Source of the DNA: Acanthochromis polyacanthus
Taxonomy: Eukaryota; Chordata; Actinopteri; Pomacentridae
DNA: 64,000 nucleotides
NCBI RefSeq assembly: GCF_021347895.1
Contig: NC_067135.1
Coordinates: forward strand, 434,001-498,000
Direction: 5' to 3'
This document shows positions 12,320 to 22,208 of this stretch, piece after piece. The notes below the pieces were generated by a model. The model ran no database searches. It saw only the letters and a list, made by a program, of their open reading frames with translations, and was not told the DNA's origin. Both the position numbers and the translations under genes were made by a program. Position 1 is the first letter of the stretch; each line of letters opens with the position of its first letter.

Positions 12320-13200
12320 GAGTGTCCCACTGCCCGTGAACGCCTCTGACGAGGCAATAGATTGCACCTGCCAGGTTCTCCCTTCCTCCCTACAGGAGCC
12401 AATGGGCGGCAAGGATAGAGGCTTCAAGGTGGTGGAGAGAACTATATATGAGCTGCGGAGGACAACAATAGCAGGGGTTGGGAAGGACAGCACGCCTGGA
12501 ACGAGAGAGGTGTCCTGAAGGAGACCTGGAATGGTGTGAGTTAACAATGTGAGCTTGGAAGATGTGGACAAGTGGACGGAGCACGAGTTTGAAGATGGAG
12601 GCAGTGGGTAACGCCGAGACAAAGTCGAGAGGAAACCAGAACGTTACGACGCAACATACTCACAACGGCAGGGCGGTTAGCTCTGCCTCGGGTGTGAGTA
12701 TCCCTTTGGGGCTTTCCAGTAACGTTCTGGTGTGGCTATATCCCCTGGAGCGGGTTGATGGCAAGAGGCTTCCATACTGGCAGTGGGTCTGTGTCTTGCA
12801 GGTGGTTTCCCCCGGACACGAGCCAGGCTGAGGAAGACGAGGGCTGAACCCCGGGACTGCTGAACCGTGTGCTCCGTACCCTACCACCCCTGGAACGACC
12901 TTAAAGGGTGGATTTTAACAAGGGATTTTAGCTTTTAGCAGTTTTTAACGAGACCCTGAGGTCGTGTTGGACTGTTTCCCCTGCTGGCTGCAGGCCCGAG
13001 GAGCGTAACGTAGGAACTTGAACTGTAGTGTTGAGAAGAATTCATCTGGTGATTAAATGATTTTTTGCCACCGGCATCTGGTTTTCTCGCCCTCTGTGTA
13101 TTACCGTTGCTGACAAGGTGCTCCACCCGATCGTAAAGAACCTAGAACAAAACTCGTGCAATATTATTAATCTGGTCGTTTTCCCTTTTAAATCCAGAAG
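12320..13200. other. Unexplained segment inside L2 3' UTR
   Basis: GC-balanced DNA that differs in texture from the T-rich L2 3' UTR on either side. It could be family-specific UTR or a solo-LTR-like insertion, but I found no matching ends or target duplication. Confidence 0.25.
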
Positions 13201-13335
13201 AAAAAAAAACCACTCGGCGGGTGACATCTGTGGCGGCGCTCTCTGTGGGCTGTGGAGCATCTCGGTGTGGAGGGCTCCCATAGGTGTTTCCCCACATGGT
13301 TCCTCAGTGCCCTGCCGTGTCTCAGCACCGTGTTG

Positions 13336-13378
13336 TGTGTGTGTGTGTGTTTTGTGAGTGTGTGTGTGTGAGCGCATG
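13336..13378. repeat. (TG)n microsatellite
   Basis: Two runs of TG dinucleotides interrupted by TTTTGTGAG, within the LINE 3' UTR. Confidence 0.85.
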
Positions 13379-13519
13379 TGTATATATATCTGGAAGCAGG
13401 ATATTGTTGGTTATACTATGTTTTTTTTTTTATTATTATTCTCTCTGTTTTATTCTTTTATTTTGTGTTGCATTTTAAATGGATGAAAAGTGCTATATAA
13501 ATAAAGTTTGATTTGATTC

Positions 13520-14490
13520 CTCACCTTAGTAGAGCCAGACTTCTGTAGCTCTGCTGGATCATGGCCGTTGGAGGTCCTGGTTCTTGATGTTTAATCAGCG
13601 TTTAGAGAAGACTTGTTCTCTGGTTGTTATGGTGAGTATTCAGCAGGAAGTTTGTTGCTGTGGTGGTTGTGTCTCTGAGTTCTGGTAGTGAGTTCCTGTG
13701 GTTCTGTCCCTGTCAGGCTCCAGACCAGACCCTGGAGTCCGTTGGGGGGTTTGCTAGTGTGGTGAGGAAGTGGTTGGAGCAGTTTCTAGTGGTCGCTGAT
13801 CCTCAGCTGCTTGCCGGGCCTGCAGGATCTCAGTATTAAATACCCACCACCAGGACCACCTGAAGTCCAGGCAGGTTCTGGAGAGGCAGTCAGAGGGATG
13901 GAGCCGTGGAGATGGATGAGCTGTTTGAGCTGCAGAGTTCTGTCTGTTGGACAGCAGCTGTGATTCTAATGTTCATCAGGTTTACCAGGTTGTTTATTCA
14001 GACAGGTCTGAGTTTCTGAGAGCTCCATCAGAACAGCTACTGGAGCTACAACTGTTCTTGAAGCAGTATTACTAGATGGATGTCAAAGATCAAAGGTTAA
14101 AAACAACATGAAGAACATCCTGAAAGACAACCTGGTAGATGCCTGATGATTGATGAGTTCAGCCGTAGTCTACGTTCCAGGACTTCATTCCTTCACCGCC
14201 TTCTCACAGAGCTAAGCTAAACAGTTTCTTCAACCTGGACCTCACTACACCAGAGTCTGAAGATGTCCAACTAGAGTCCCCTGGAGGACTTCAAACGCCT
14301 CTTAAATACCACGGAAACATCATCTTTTAGGAGTTGTTCTTAGTGTTTTGACTTTATAACTTTATAGCTTGGAGCTTTGCACATCCATGTTGAAGTCTAT
14401 GTTGTGTTTAGTCACGAACCTGTCTGTACCTTAGTGTTATATTATGGTGTTCTCTTGTCTGGTTCAGGTCCCTGAGTGCTGTTTTGTTGT
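13520..14490. other. Unassigned host DNA
   Basis: No gene or repeat recognised on either strand up to the LINE tail near 14500. Confidence 0.4.
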
Positions 14491-14496
14491 TATTTG

Positions 14497-14577
14497 AGGA
14501 CAGGTCTCTCTTGAGAATGAGACCCAGTGTCTCAATGAGATTACCTGGATAAATAAAGGTTAAATAAAAAGACACAG
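14497..14577 (+). mobile_element. 5'-truncated LINE 3' tail
   Basis: The end GAGACCCAGTGTCTCAATGA, then TTACCTGG, then AAATAAAGGTTAAATAAA, is the 3' tail common to a large class of fish LINEs. The self-complementary GAGAC...GTCTC part can fold as the 3' hairpin recognised by the RT. How much of the upstream 400 bp belongs to the same insert is unclear. Confidence 0.6.
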
Positions 14578-14778
14578 GAGTTCTCCAGCCTAAAGTACAG
14601 ACTGCTGAGGCCGGTTTAGACTCCTTTAATTTGATTGTTATTTATTTAGACTCCTGTGAATGTGCTGCTGACAGTGGAGCTGCTCTGAGCTGTTTGGTTT
14701 TAACCTCTGAGCAGCTGAAAGACTGCATCTGTTACAGGCTGAGATTAAAAGACTTGAGCTGGAGGAGTTAGATTAAAT

Positions 14779-15294
14779 GTGAGTTCGTCTGGTGTTGTGG
14801 GTCAGATCTCTGGGGGTTATCTTGGTCCTTCACAGGCGTTTGATGTGTCCACTAGACTGTGTTTGGTTCCTCAGTTTAGTCAACGTGATCCTGATGTGTT
14901 TTTTTTCTCTCTGAATGAGTGTCTGAGACCAGACGGTCAGATGCTGAGAGGACGTTCCTCCTGCAGTCTAACATGTAATTACCAGGAGGTGTATTGTTCT
15001 CTCAGTGTGGAGGACGGTAAGGTCTATGCTTCGGACAAAGCTGCTGTTCTAAAAACAAATGAGTTTGTTCCTGAGGCCTACAGACATAGGTTTAGATCCT
15101 GGAAGAAGTCTGGTCATCAGACTCAGATGGAGTTTACCAGAGAGCTGCTGACTCATTTCGGTCGGTGGAGTTCTTCACTAAATGTTCATACATTTGATCC
15201 TCTGTGTGATTTACTGATCCTGGAGCAGTTCAACGACTCAGTTCCTTCTCACATGGCCGTCTATATTAGTGAACATAAGGTGAAGACAGCTTAG
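14779..15294 (+). pseudogene. Gypsy-type LTR retrotransposon gag remnant (SCAN-related)
   Basis: The frame contains PQFSQRDPDVFFFSLNE, VPEAYRHRFRSWKK, EFTRELLTHFGRWSS, CDLLILEQF and SEHKVKTA. This order is the capsid region of fish gypsy (Gmr1-like) gag proteins, the family from which vertebrate SCAN domains derive. The start lacks a gag N-terminus, the middle (SCSLTCNYQEVYCSLSVED) is rearranged compared with relatives, and the frame stops right after the KVKTA motif. No protease, RT or LTR is visible nearby, so it is an isolated fragment. Confidence 0.75.
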
Positions 15295-15374
15295 GAAGCA
15301 ACCACTCTGAAAGATGATTATTAACACATCAAGGTGATTATAGAACTCAGCAGGTTGGAATAGAACAGACAGGT

Positions 15375-15545
15375 CTGTGTGGAGGTACAGGTGGTTCAGG
15401 TACAGGTGGTTCAGGTACAGGTGGATCAGGTACAGGTGGATCAGGTACAGGTGGTTCAGGTACAGGTGGATCAGGTACAGGTGGATCAGGTACAGGTGGT
15501 TCAGGTACAGGCGATTAGGTACAGGTGGAGTCAGGTACAGGTGAA
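15375..15545. repeat. 15-bp minisatellite
   Basis: About eleven copies of GGTACAGGTGGATCA / GGTACAGGTGGTTCA alternating in a pattern, with one copy shortened near 15510. Because 15 is a multiple of three it leaves frames open on both strands; these are not genes. Confidence 0.92.
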
Positions 15546-15639
15546 GACAGCTGTCTCTCTGTAGCTCGTCCTTCATTGATTGTGGGTTCTCAGCTGCTGT
15601 TCTCTCAGTTCACTGATGCTGGTGATGATGTTCTGATGC

Positions 15640-15722
15640 AGGGAACAGGTTTAGATGCGTTTTGTGTTCCAGTCCATGGACTGAACGGGTTTAGATGCGT
15701 TTCGTGTTCCAGTCCATGAACT
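15640..15722. repeat. Two-copy tandem repeat, about 40 bp
   Basis: GGTTTAGATGCGTTTTGTGT plus TCCAGTCCATGGACTGA is repeated immediately with few changes. Confidence 0.8.
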
Positions 15723-15915
15723 GAGGCTGGACTGTGGTCTAGTTCAGAGTGAGGAGACCATGGGGGTGTTCTACCAGTTGTGGGGGTAGGGGTTATTTTA
15801 GAGAACAACTTGGCTGTATTTTACAAGGAAATATTTCTGATACATGGAGCTGAGAATACTCAGATACTTGTAGTGTTTCTACTGTAGCTTCATGCTCTAT
15901 ACCTGATGGACTCAC

Positions 15916-15972
15916 CGTGAGGTAGACCTGATCCTGAAGGAGGAACTGCAGGTCGCTCCGTTCTCCTGGTAG
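15916..15972 (-). CDS. Putative exon 2 of secreted-protein gene (copy A)
   Basis: On the minus strand a 57-nt exon (19 codons, LPGERSDLQFLLQDQVYLT) sits between a good acceptor (gttgttgatacag, ending at 15973) and a donor (gtgagtcc, starting at 15915). It is phase 0 at both ends and fits the phase-0 end of the signal-peptide exon 0.94 kb upstream. The composition is protein-like. Neither the domain nor the gene family is recognised, and I could not place further exons to the left. Splicing is predicted, not shown. Confidence 0.5.
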
Positions 15973-16910
15973 CTGTATCAACAACACAGACACAGTTATT
16001 AATCAATCACATGACTGATCACTCACATATCTTATTAATCACAACTGGACCCCTACTGGGCCTCCTACTGGACCCTGTACCTCCTGTTGGACCCTGTATT
16101 GGACCTCCTGTGTATACTGTAAGTTCTGCATGTAGTGTAAATACTGTATATAATTACCCATCTTAATTAAACAGCAATGTGCCTTCACTGTAAGTTAGCC
16201 AGTTAGTCGGTTAGCAGTTAGCCGGTTAGCTGGTTAGCCGGTTAGCTGACACAGAATGTCACTGACAGGAGAGTTGAAGCTGGAGTAAACAACAGATTGA
16301 ATGAAGAGAAGAGCTCATGTCTCTTTGTTGTGACGATATGTGTGTTTTGAAATAGAATAATTTAAGTTGTCATTTCCAACCAGACACCAGTAGCAGCGTG
16401 GAGATGTGGATAGGAAACAGAGGCTTCAGAAAGCCACGAACTGTAAAGAGACATGCAGCTCCAGTTAAATATGGAAGAGTAAAGTCAAGTTTCATCAGAG
16501 CAAAGGAAAAATACAAATCAAGGAGTCCTTTTACAGAGGAATTATCCGTTAAAGTGTAAACCAGATGTTTGCTAAACAGCCGTCTTGCTAGAAATACCAA
16601 AGCAGATCTGAAATCACCACTCAAAGATAAAGCAAATACTAAACTGATGCTTGGAACCTTTCCAACAAATGGAGGAGTGATTTCAATGGGATACACCTGT
16701 GGAATCATCAACCAATGGGCAGATGCTCAAAGAGAGGACTGGATGTAAAGCTGGGACAACTTCATGAATAGATGTTTTATTTGTTTAATGTGTCTTTCTA
16801 CTTTAATTATCTTCAACATACCAAAGCATGTCAGTGGTCCTCCTATGTCTGGCCTCAGAGTGGTTCTCTTTAAACTGATGTATTAGCTGATCAATATGGC
16901 CCGTTCTTAC
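15973..16910 (-). other. Putative intron 1 of copy A
   Basis: Non-coding apart from a short tandem repeat at about 16192-16250 made of GTTAGCCG-type units (GGTTAGCTGGTTAGCC). A 113-codon frame on the minus strand (16370-16711) has no recognised relatives. Confidence 0.45.
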
Positions 16911-16964
16911 CGGAGTGGCCTGGCTGAGATCCAGCAGAACAACAGTCATCAGAAACAGCCACAT
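16911..16964 (-). CDS. Putative signal-peptide exon (exon 1, copy A)
   Basis: Minus-strand ATG at 16964-16962 opens 18 codons, MWLFLMTVVLLDLSQATP, followed exactly by a donor gtaagaac at 16910. The hydrophobic core (LFLMTVVLL) and small residues near the end make a classic secretory signal peptide. Upstream lie a two-copy repeat in the presumed 5' UTR and a TATA box at 17135-17127. The same promoter and UTR reappear inverted at the right end of the window, so this gene has an inverted paralogue. The product is unknown; the start is chosen because it is the first ATG after the TATA box and gives a signal peptide in frame with a donor. Confidence 0.6.
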
Positions 16965-17126
16965 CCTGGACAAACACGCTGAACGGGGTGCAGTGGGTCA
17001 GTTCTGAGGGTCCTGAAGGCCTCGTATGTCCAGGTCAGTTCTGAGGGTCCTGAAGGCCTCGTCTGTGCGGGTCGGTCCGGGTATCAGGGGTCCTGCAGGT
17101 TCTGACTGCGTCCTGCTCTGATTGGT

Positions 17127-17135
17127 CTTTTATAG
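17127..17135 (-). promoter_or_regulatory. TATA box of copy A
   Basis: CTATAAAAG on the minus strand, about 165 nt before the ATG. It is followed by CCAATCAGAGCAGGA and a 5' UTR with two copies of a 36-bp unit (GGCCTTCAGGACCCTCAGAA). The duplicate at 63816-63824 preserves the whole region, which supports a functional promoter. Confidence 0.6.
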
Positions 17136-17399
17136 TGTGTTTGTCAGGAAGTGTGTGTCATCATGTTGCCCTCGGTTACGCCCTCCTCCTACTGACTGTC
17201 CGCACAACAACAACAAAAAGAAAAACAAGCTGACAGCAAACATTCAGAGCTGCTGCTGTTCAGCTTCACTTTAGTGTCTACCCTGGGAGAAATCTGTATT
17301 TAAAAAAGTAACAAGCTGCACACTATCAGAACCCCAAACCAACAGGACTTGATTATCTAAGTCTGGACTTGATGGTTCCTCAATAAAAGATCAGGAAAA

Positions 17400-18270
17400 A
17401 GCCTGAGTCGTCTGAGAAAGTGAAGGTGCTGCTGGATTCTGGCTCTAACACTTGGAGCTTCTCATTTCTAAACAACCATAGACATCTCCTGTGGTCATGG
17501 AAAGGATGCTATTCTGTCTCAGAAGGGTCAAATTATTGGCCTGCATCAAGCAAAGAAAACAACTATGGAAATGAAACAACTAAAATCAGGTTAAGAACCG
17601 TCCAACACATCATTAGAACCTGAAGGATAGTGGAGAACCATCATCTTCAGGAACAAATGTGGTCTGATGAGTCTAGATCTACCCTGTTCCAGAGTGATGG
17701 GGGGATCAGGGTAAGAATAGAGGCGGATGAAGTGATGAACTCATCATTGCTAGTGGGGGTTAGCGTTATGATCTGGGGTTGGTCAGGTTCACCAACGTTA
17801 TGTTCCCAAAGAATTAGGTCAGCTAACGACCTGAAGATACTGAATGACCAGGTCTTTACATCAGTGGATACATTCATTTTCTACCAAGAGCTTCTATTGA
17901 TGATGGGAGCGTTGGACAAAAGTCTTCTCCAGAACATACCAGAGGTTCTCAGTGAGGTCTGGACTCTGTGGAGGACAATCCATCTCCTGCTCCCTGATCC
18001 ACTCATTCTCAATGTGAGCTCCATGAATCCTGACATCGTCATCTTGGAACATGAAGAAAACCGTGGACAGAAATAAATGCTGGGACATTACAGAAGCTTA
18101 TGGAAACGATGCCACAGTTAATGAGAGCCATTCTCAAAGTCACTGGTTGTGGTCACTCAGGTGTGCATCATCGTGTAGAGCAACGCTGGACTTGCTGCTG
18201 AACATCTGGTCACATCTGGAGTCTATCAGAACCTTATTTCAACAGTATGAGACTGAAAAACAGGAGTAAA
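17400..18270 (+). pseudogene. Tc1-like transposase remnant, internally rearranged
   Basis: Frames here read like a Tc1-group transposase: GLHQAKKTT-type helix, [19 protein letters not shown] (the Asp of W-S-D-E-S is the first catalytic residue), VSVMIWG and NDLKILNDQVF on the plus strand. The next part ([13 protein letters not shown], with the second catalytic Asp, and [17 protein letters not shown], with the third catalytic residue) is on the minus strand between about 17867 and 18060, so that piece has been inverted. Stops and frameshifts throughout; it cannot be active. Confidence 0.8.
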
Positions 18271-18469
18271 GCAGAGCCAAACCTCAGGATGATCAGCATC
18301 ATGAGGAGAACACTGCTCATTTGTTCAGAGAAATCTGGAGGAGCAGACCTTCTCCTGGAGAACTGTACGGTATCAGACAGGCCTGTCATGATGGGAAACT
18401 AAGAGTAAAGTACAGTTTAGATGAGCACAGAACACAAATACTCAAGCTCCTCATTTTACTGAAGTACAG

Positions 18470-18615
18470 CTCAGCAGTAAAAGTACTGTGTTATGTTCTC
18501 TGGTTCTTATGTTCTTAGTTCAGCCATAAAAGTACATTGTTATGTTCTCTGGTTCTTATGTTCTTATGTTCTCAGTTCAGCAGTAAAAGTACTGAGTTAT
18601 GTTCTCTGGCTGATA
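18470..18615. repeat. Tandem repeat, about 55 bp
   Basis: Three tandem copies of AGTAAAAGTACTGTGTTATG plus TTCTCTGGTTCTTATGTTC. The right arm of the duplication has only one copy of this unit near 62200-62230. Confidence 0.75.
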
Positions 18616-18938
18616 TTGCCAATGCTGGTGTGTCCACATACTGGAGACCACATGATGTTTGAGACGCGTTCCTCAGTCAGATTAATGGAGCTGTGGTAAA
18701 CCAACAACACACCAACACAACACAACAACACACAAACACACCCATCTGACAGTAAACACATTTCACAACCAGCAGGATTTATTATGGAGTCCATCTGAAG
18801 AACTTTATGTACAAGACTACAGGAGAACCTTTATATAGAAGAATAAACTACAGGAGAACACAGACCTGTGTATAAAGTTCTCCTATAAAATAGGAGAACA
18901 GCTGATCAGGACCAGGTTCTAGCTACATCTGAAGAATC

Positions 18939-19573
18939 TGTTATGAGCCTGCTCCAGTTCCTGCCCTTGTTCCTCCTTTTTTCCATTATCTCTCATCCAT
19001 GTCACCTCTCTACTTGTCTTGGTCCTCTGGCTCCCTCTGTCTGTTGTCTTTCCCTCCTGTCTCTCTCTCCCGGTCGCTCGCCCTCTAGCTCAGCCTGCAC
19101 TCTACCAGCTGATTGCTGCTGTGGGTGTCAGCTGCAGTCAATCAGCTCAACTCCACTCACCTGTTCCCCTCCTCAGCTAGATAAGCTCTGTTCTTTCCCT
19201 CAGTCTCAGCTGGATCATTGCCAGACTCACAAGTAGTCACTGATTCAGTTTCCCCACCAAAACCAACCACCACTGGACTGCATCAGTTTTATGGACCCTT
19301 CTGCTTCCCCCTCTTTTGTGGATTCCCCTTCTTGGACTGTTGTTTTGGATTTGACCTCGGTCTGTTTGCTCCCTCAGTTGTTAGTTTCCCCGCTGTGTGA
19401 GTATGTCTCCTTAGCTCTGTTGTTTTCTGCTGTTTGGTTTTTGCTCTGCCACCTCAGTCCTGTTTTCAGTGAGATTGTAGTTAGACTCTGCTTAAATAAA
19501 ACCCCTTTCCTTTAACACCAGTTTGCCTGTCTGTTGTGTCTGTTCCTGGGTTCTCCAACCTCCCACTGTAACA
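18939..19573 (+). mobile_element. Solo LTR of a gypsy-type retrotransposon
   Basis: A 635-bp sequence begins TGTTATGAGCC and ends CTGTAACA, so the termini are the inverted TGTTA...TAACA typical of LTRs, and it is flanked by a perfect 5-bp target duplication GAATC (18934-18938 and 19574-19578). An AATAAA polyadenylation signal lies near 19496 inside CTTAAATAAAACCCC, followed by a TG/T-rich R-U5 end. No internal retroviral-type sequence remains, so the copy arose by LTR-LTR recombination. Confidence 0.88.
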
Positions 19574-19890
19574 GAATCAGAAACTCTGAGGCAGGGGCAC
19601 CGAAAAGGGGGGAAAAAGGGGAAGGATTCTAGGGGCCCATCATTAACAGGGGCCCAGAAAGGCCCCTGACAAAATTATAATACTGACAAAATGAATATGG
19701 CACTATCTTGTTAATTTATAATCACAAATAAATATTATTTACAATGTGCTGGTAACACTAAGTTTATTTGTTTTGGAAACATTTCTCAAGGGCCCCCCTC
19801 CTTTTTTTACGTACAATGGTTCAGTCCTACAGAATCCACTGAACTGCTGCGCCGCGGTGTTTCAGTCAGACTGAGTAGGGTGACGACAGT

Positions 19891-19992
19891 ATGCCTCAGA
19901 AGTCAGGTAGTCAGAAACGAAAAGAAAAAAAGATGAGGCAGGAGAGAGAGGCCAAGGGCCGGCAATATGTTACCCAGTTTTCAAAAAACAAG
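19891..19992 (+). pseudogene. hAT transposase first exon (TTF zinc-finger type)
   Basis: ATG at 19891 gives 34 codons (MPQKSGSQKRKEKKMRQ... ending QFSKNK), then a donor gtgggttt. The basic start matches the N-termini of fish hAT transposases with a TTF-type zinc finger, which use the same short first exon. The following exon, near 20210-20300, is too decayed for a full model. Confidence 0.65.
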
Positions 19993-20495
19993 GTGGGTTT
20001 GGTTCATGTGGTGGAAAGTTCTGGAACATTAGCCTGTTGTTGTTTCTACTCTATCTTAACTTTGTGATTTTTAAGCTAGCTCACTTTTCTCCCCATATTA
20101 GCTCATATTTTAGAAAAAAACTCTGGAATTTTATATTTCACTGTTCACATTTAGCAAGCTGCCCATATTTAATCAGCCTCCCCTGTCAAAATGATGCATG
20201 TTTGAACAGACACGTCAAGTGCAGCAGCAGCAGCTGCTGTCTATGAGGCCTGTGAGCCCCCCACCCCTGAACAAGCCCCAGTACCCACAACTGAGGAAGG
20301 AGGTGAGCAACTGCAGCCGCCAGAAGAAAAGGCGAAGATTCCATGATGAGACCTCTGAAGAGGAGAGATCTCAGGAGAGTGCAGAAACTGTGTTTTGCAA
20401 CACTGTTTTTTACTGCTATGGACAGGATCATAAGTGACTTGGGAACTACAGCAAATATTGTAAATGAATTTTCTGCTGTTCTGAAAGTTGGGCAG

Positions 20496-21049
20496 TAGCC
20501 TAGCCGCACTAGACAACCCACGGCAACGAATTTAATTCTCTGCCAGGGTGGGTCTAGTTACCCTCCATAAGGCTCGAGGCTGGATTCTCCTAAAACTGGC
20601 CGGACCAATCACCATGAAGTGTAGAGTCAGAAGGCGGGCGTAACGAAGTGACGACAGAGGCGTGACGATTCTGACAGAAACAACCGGCGCACAATAAACA
20701 GTTATCTTTGGACTCGGCTTTGGCCACAGCCCTTAAAGATTTGAAGCTAAAATTCAACTTGAAAGATAAACAAAGGACGGCACTGAAGTGTTTCATTGAG
20801 AAGAAAGACGTATTTGGACTTACGCCGATGGGATATGGCAAATCCTTAATATACCAGTTGGCTCCGCGGCTTCGCTGGTTGGGAAGCTAATGGGACTTAG
20901 CCACAATCCGCCGGTGCGCTGATTGGTTGTATACCTACCCAATTGCTGCAGAGAGATTTGATAGACAACCTTTTAGCCCGCCTCCCTCTCTGTCGAGCTT
21001 CCCTAGACCCTTGTGCCTTCAGAAACATGGGTCTAGCATAGCTAGGCTA
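20496..21049 (+). mobile_element. 554-bp TIR element carrying a RecQ-helicase fragment
   Basis: The ends are TAGCCTAGCCGCACTAGAC... and the inverse ...GTCTAGCATAGCTAGGCTA, flanked by a perfect 9-bp direct repeat GTTGGGCAG (20487-20495 and 21050-21058). It sits inside the hAT element. A 60-codon frame at 20708-20890 has helicase motifs: a LKLKFNLKDKQRTALKCFI-type helix and GLTPMGYGKSLIYQL, where G-x-G-K-S is the Walker A. The fragment stops soon after motif I. A 9-bp duplication would fit Mutator- or Merlin-like transposition; the superfamily is not certain. Confidence 0.75.
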
Positions 21050-21059
21050 GTTGGGCAGA

Positions 21060-21480
21060 TTAGTGAGGACAAAATCTCTTCTCTGTGCCAACCATTGATC
21101 ACAAAGTATTCTGGTGATCTTACACCTGATTTTGAAAATGAAGTAAGACACCTTAACAGTGTATATGCTTTGCTTCCAATTTCCTCCCTAACTTGTCCCC
21201 TCTTGAACTCCTGAATGCTGTTTGTAAGCTGCAGCTGCAAAGCATCTTTGGAGAAGTGTGTATTGCTTTGCGTATATTTTGCACAGTTAGTGTTGCAGGT
21301 GGTGAGAGAGCTTTCAGCAAGCAAAAAATGTTTAAAAAAAAAACTACTTTAGGTCCAAAATTTCACAGGAAAGGCTCTGCAGTCTTGCCATGCTGTCCAC
21401 CGAAAGTCAGTTGGCTAGAAAGCTAGACTTCAAAGACCTGATCAATGATTTTGCTACTGAGAAGGCTCGGCGTTGGGCTC
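21060..21480 (+). pseudogene. hAT transposase C-terminal (dimerisation) remnant
   Basis: Broken frames still read LQSIFGEVCIALRIFCTVSV, GGERAFSKQKM and, in another frame, ARKLDFKDLINDFATEKARR. The order is that of the hAT C-terminal dimerisation domain (the conserved S-x-A-x-x-E-R-x-F-S region). Frameshifts at short A-runs break it. Confidence 0.7.
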
Positions 21481-21492
21481 TTTGTTAGAAAG

Positions 21493-21645
21493 GTTGAGCA
21501 AGGGCCAGTTGTAAATATGTATTGTAAATATGCCACTGTCGCCTTTGGGCTTGCTCTGGGGGTCAGGCATATGGGTTCTGTAAAGCGTCTTGAGACGATT
21601 TGACTGTAATTGACGCTATATAAATAAAATTGAATTGAATTGAAT
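21493..21645 (+). mobile_element. 5'-truncated LINE/SINE 3' tail
   Basis: GTTCTGTAAAGCGTCTTGAG, then GACGCTATATAAATAAAATT and a (GAATT)n end. This is a widespread fish retroposon tail, here inserted just after the hAT coding remnant. Confidence 0.7.
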
Positions 21646-22208
21646 ATGCGTGCAAGAGGAAGCTTGGCTGAGCAGGTTTTATCTGGCCTGTTATGTTTTT
21701 CTTTATGAATGGACCTACTTTGTTTACTTAGTTTAACATCTCCAGCTGATTTTATTATTGTGCTTGTTGTATGATTCTATAGATGGTGATGAGAAATCAC
21801 AAAAGGCAGTTGGCTTTTTGTATTTTATTTATTTATTTTATTTTTCTGTTTCTTCACAGATCATAATTGCAATTTATTTAATGGAAGAGGTTATTTTATG
21901 TTCAAGTTTTGTATTATTCAGGCATGTAATTTAATTTGGGGGAAATTTATGCAGAAGAATGAGAATCAGTCTTGCAGTAAATAAATGAAACATTGTATTC
22001 GGAGTGTTCAATGCTTCCCCTACCAAGTAACTGTCACATTGTCCTTTTCACAAATATGGGAAATAATATTCAAAAATATCATTAAAATGCACAGTTTTAT
22101 GTAAACAGCACAAAATATTTTCGCCGGCCTTATGTCCGGCGCTACAGGGGCCCAGTAAAATTTCTTTTCATGGGGCCCAAACTCCCTGGTGGCTCCCCTG
22201 CTCTGAGG

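Larger units (their letters stand above)
7395..13518 (+). mobile_element. L2-clade non-LTR retrotransposon (LINE), decayed
   Basis: One plus-strand element with ORF1 (7446-8767), ORF2 (8902-11776) and a long 3' UTR that ends in the L2-style tail AAAGTGCTATATAAATAAAG followed by TTTGATTTGATT at 13489-13518. The clade call rests on the APE-RT order, the ORF2 C-terminus (QNSAARVLTKTR, LHWLPV, YGPRLWNSLPESIR) and the tail. The 5' end is not defined. The 3' UTR contains a GC-rich block (about 12045-12180) and an unexplained 0.9-kb segment (about 12320-13200) that may be a later insertion. Frameshifts in both ORFs show it is no longer active. Confidence 0.85.
16988..18870. repeat. Left arm of a large inverted duplication
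   Basis: The sequence from the gene promoter through the Tc1 remnant and the start of a minisatellite recurs in inverse orientation at about 61600-64000. Matching landmarks are the end GTGCAGTGGG (16988) with CCCACTGCAC (63991), the TATA box, CAACAACAACAAAAAG, the transposase segments, and CCAGCAGGATTTATTATGGA. Differences are mostly single bases, a short internal inversion (17867-18060), and a shorter minisatellite here (about two units against more than ten). Confidence 0.88.
19592..22200 (+). mobile_element. hAT-superfamily transposon, decayed, with nested insertions
   Basis: The ends are CAGGGGCACC at 19592 and GGTGGCTCCCCTG ending at 22200 (imperfect inverted repeats, both starting CAGGGG), flanked by a perfect 8-bp duplication CTCTGAGG (19584-19591 and 22201-22208), the hAT signature. 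Inside are a BED/TTF-type N-terminal exon, a decayed dimerisation domain, a 554-bp TIR element with its own 9-bp duplication, and a LINE tail. Most of the catalytic domain is missing, so the element is dead. Confidence 0.9.

Noticed and set aside
12320..13200. Solo LTR within the L2 3' UTR
   Set aside because: TG...CA ends can be proposed but no matching target duplication or inverted termini were found.
15238..15576. Repetitive frames on both strands
   Set aside because: Produced by the 15-bp minisatellite, a multiple of three.
16370..16711. 113-codon minus-strand frame in intron 1 of copy A
   Set aside because: No recognised relatives and no splice sites placing it in the gene.
20708..20890. 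RecQ helicase gene
   Set aside because: Only the region around motif I is present and it lies inside a short TIR element; it is a captured or deleted fragment, not a gene.
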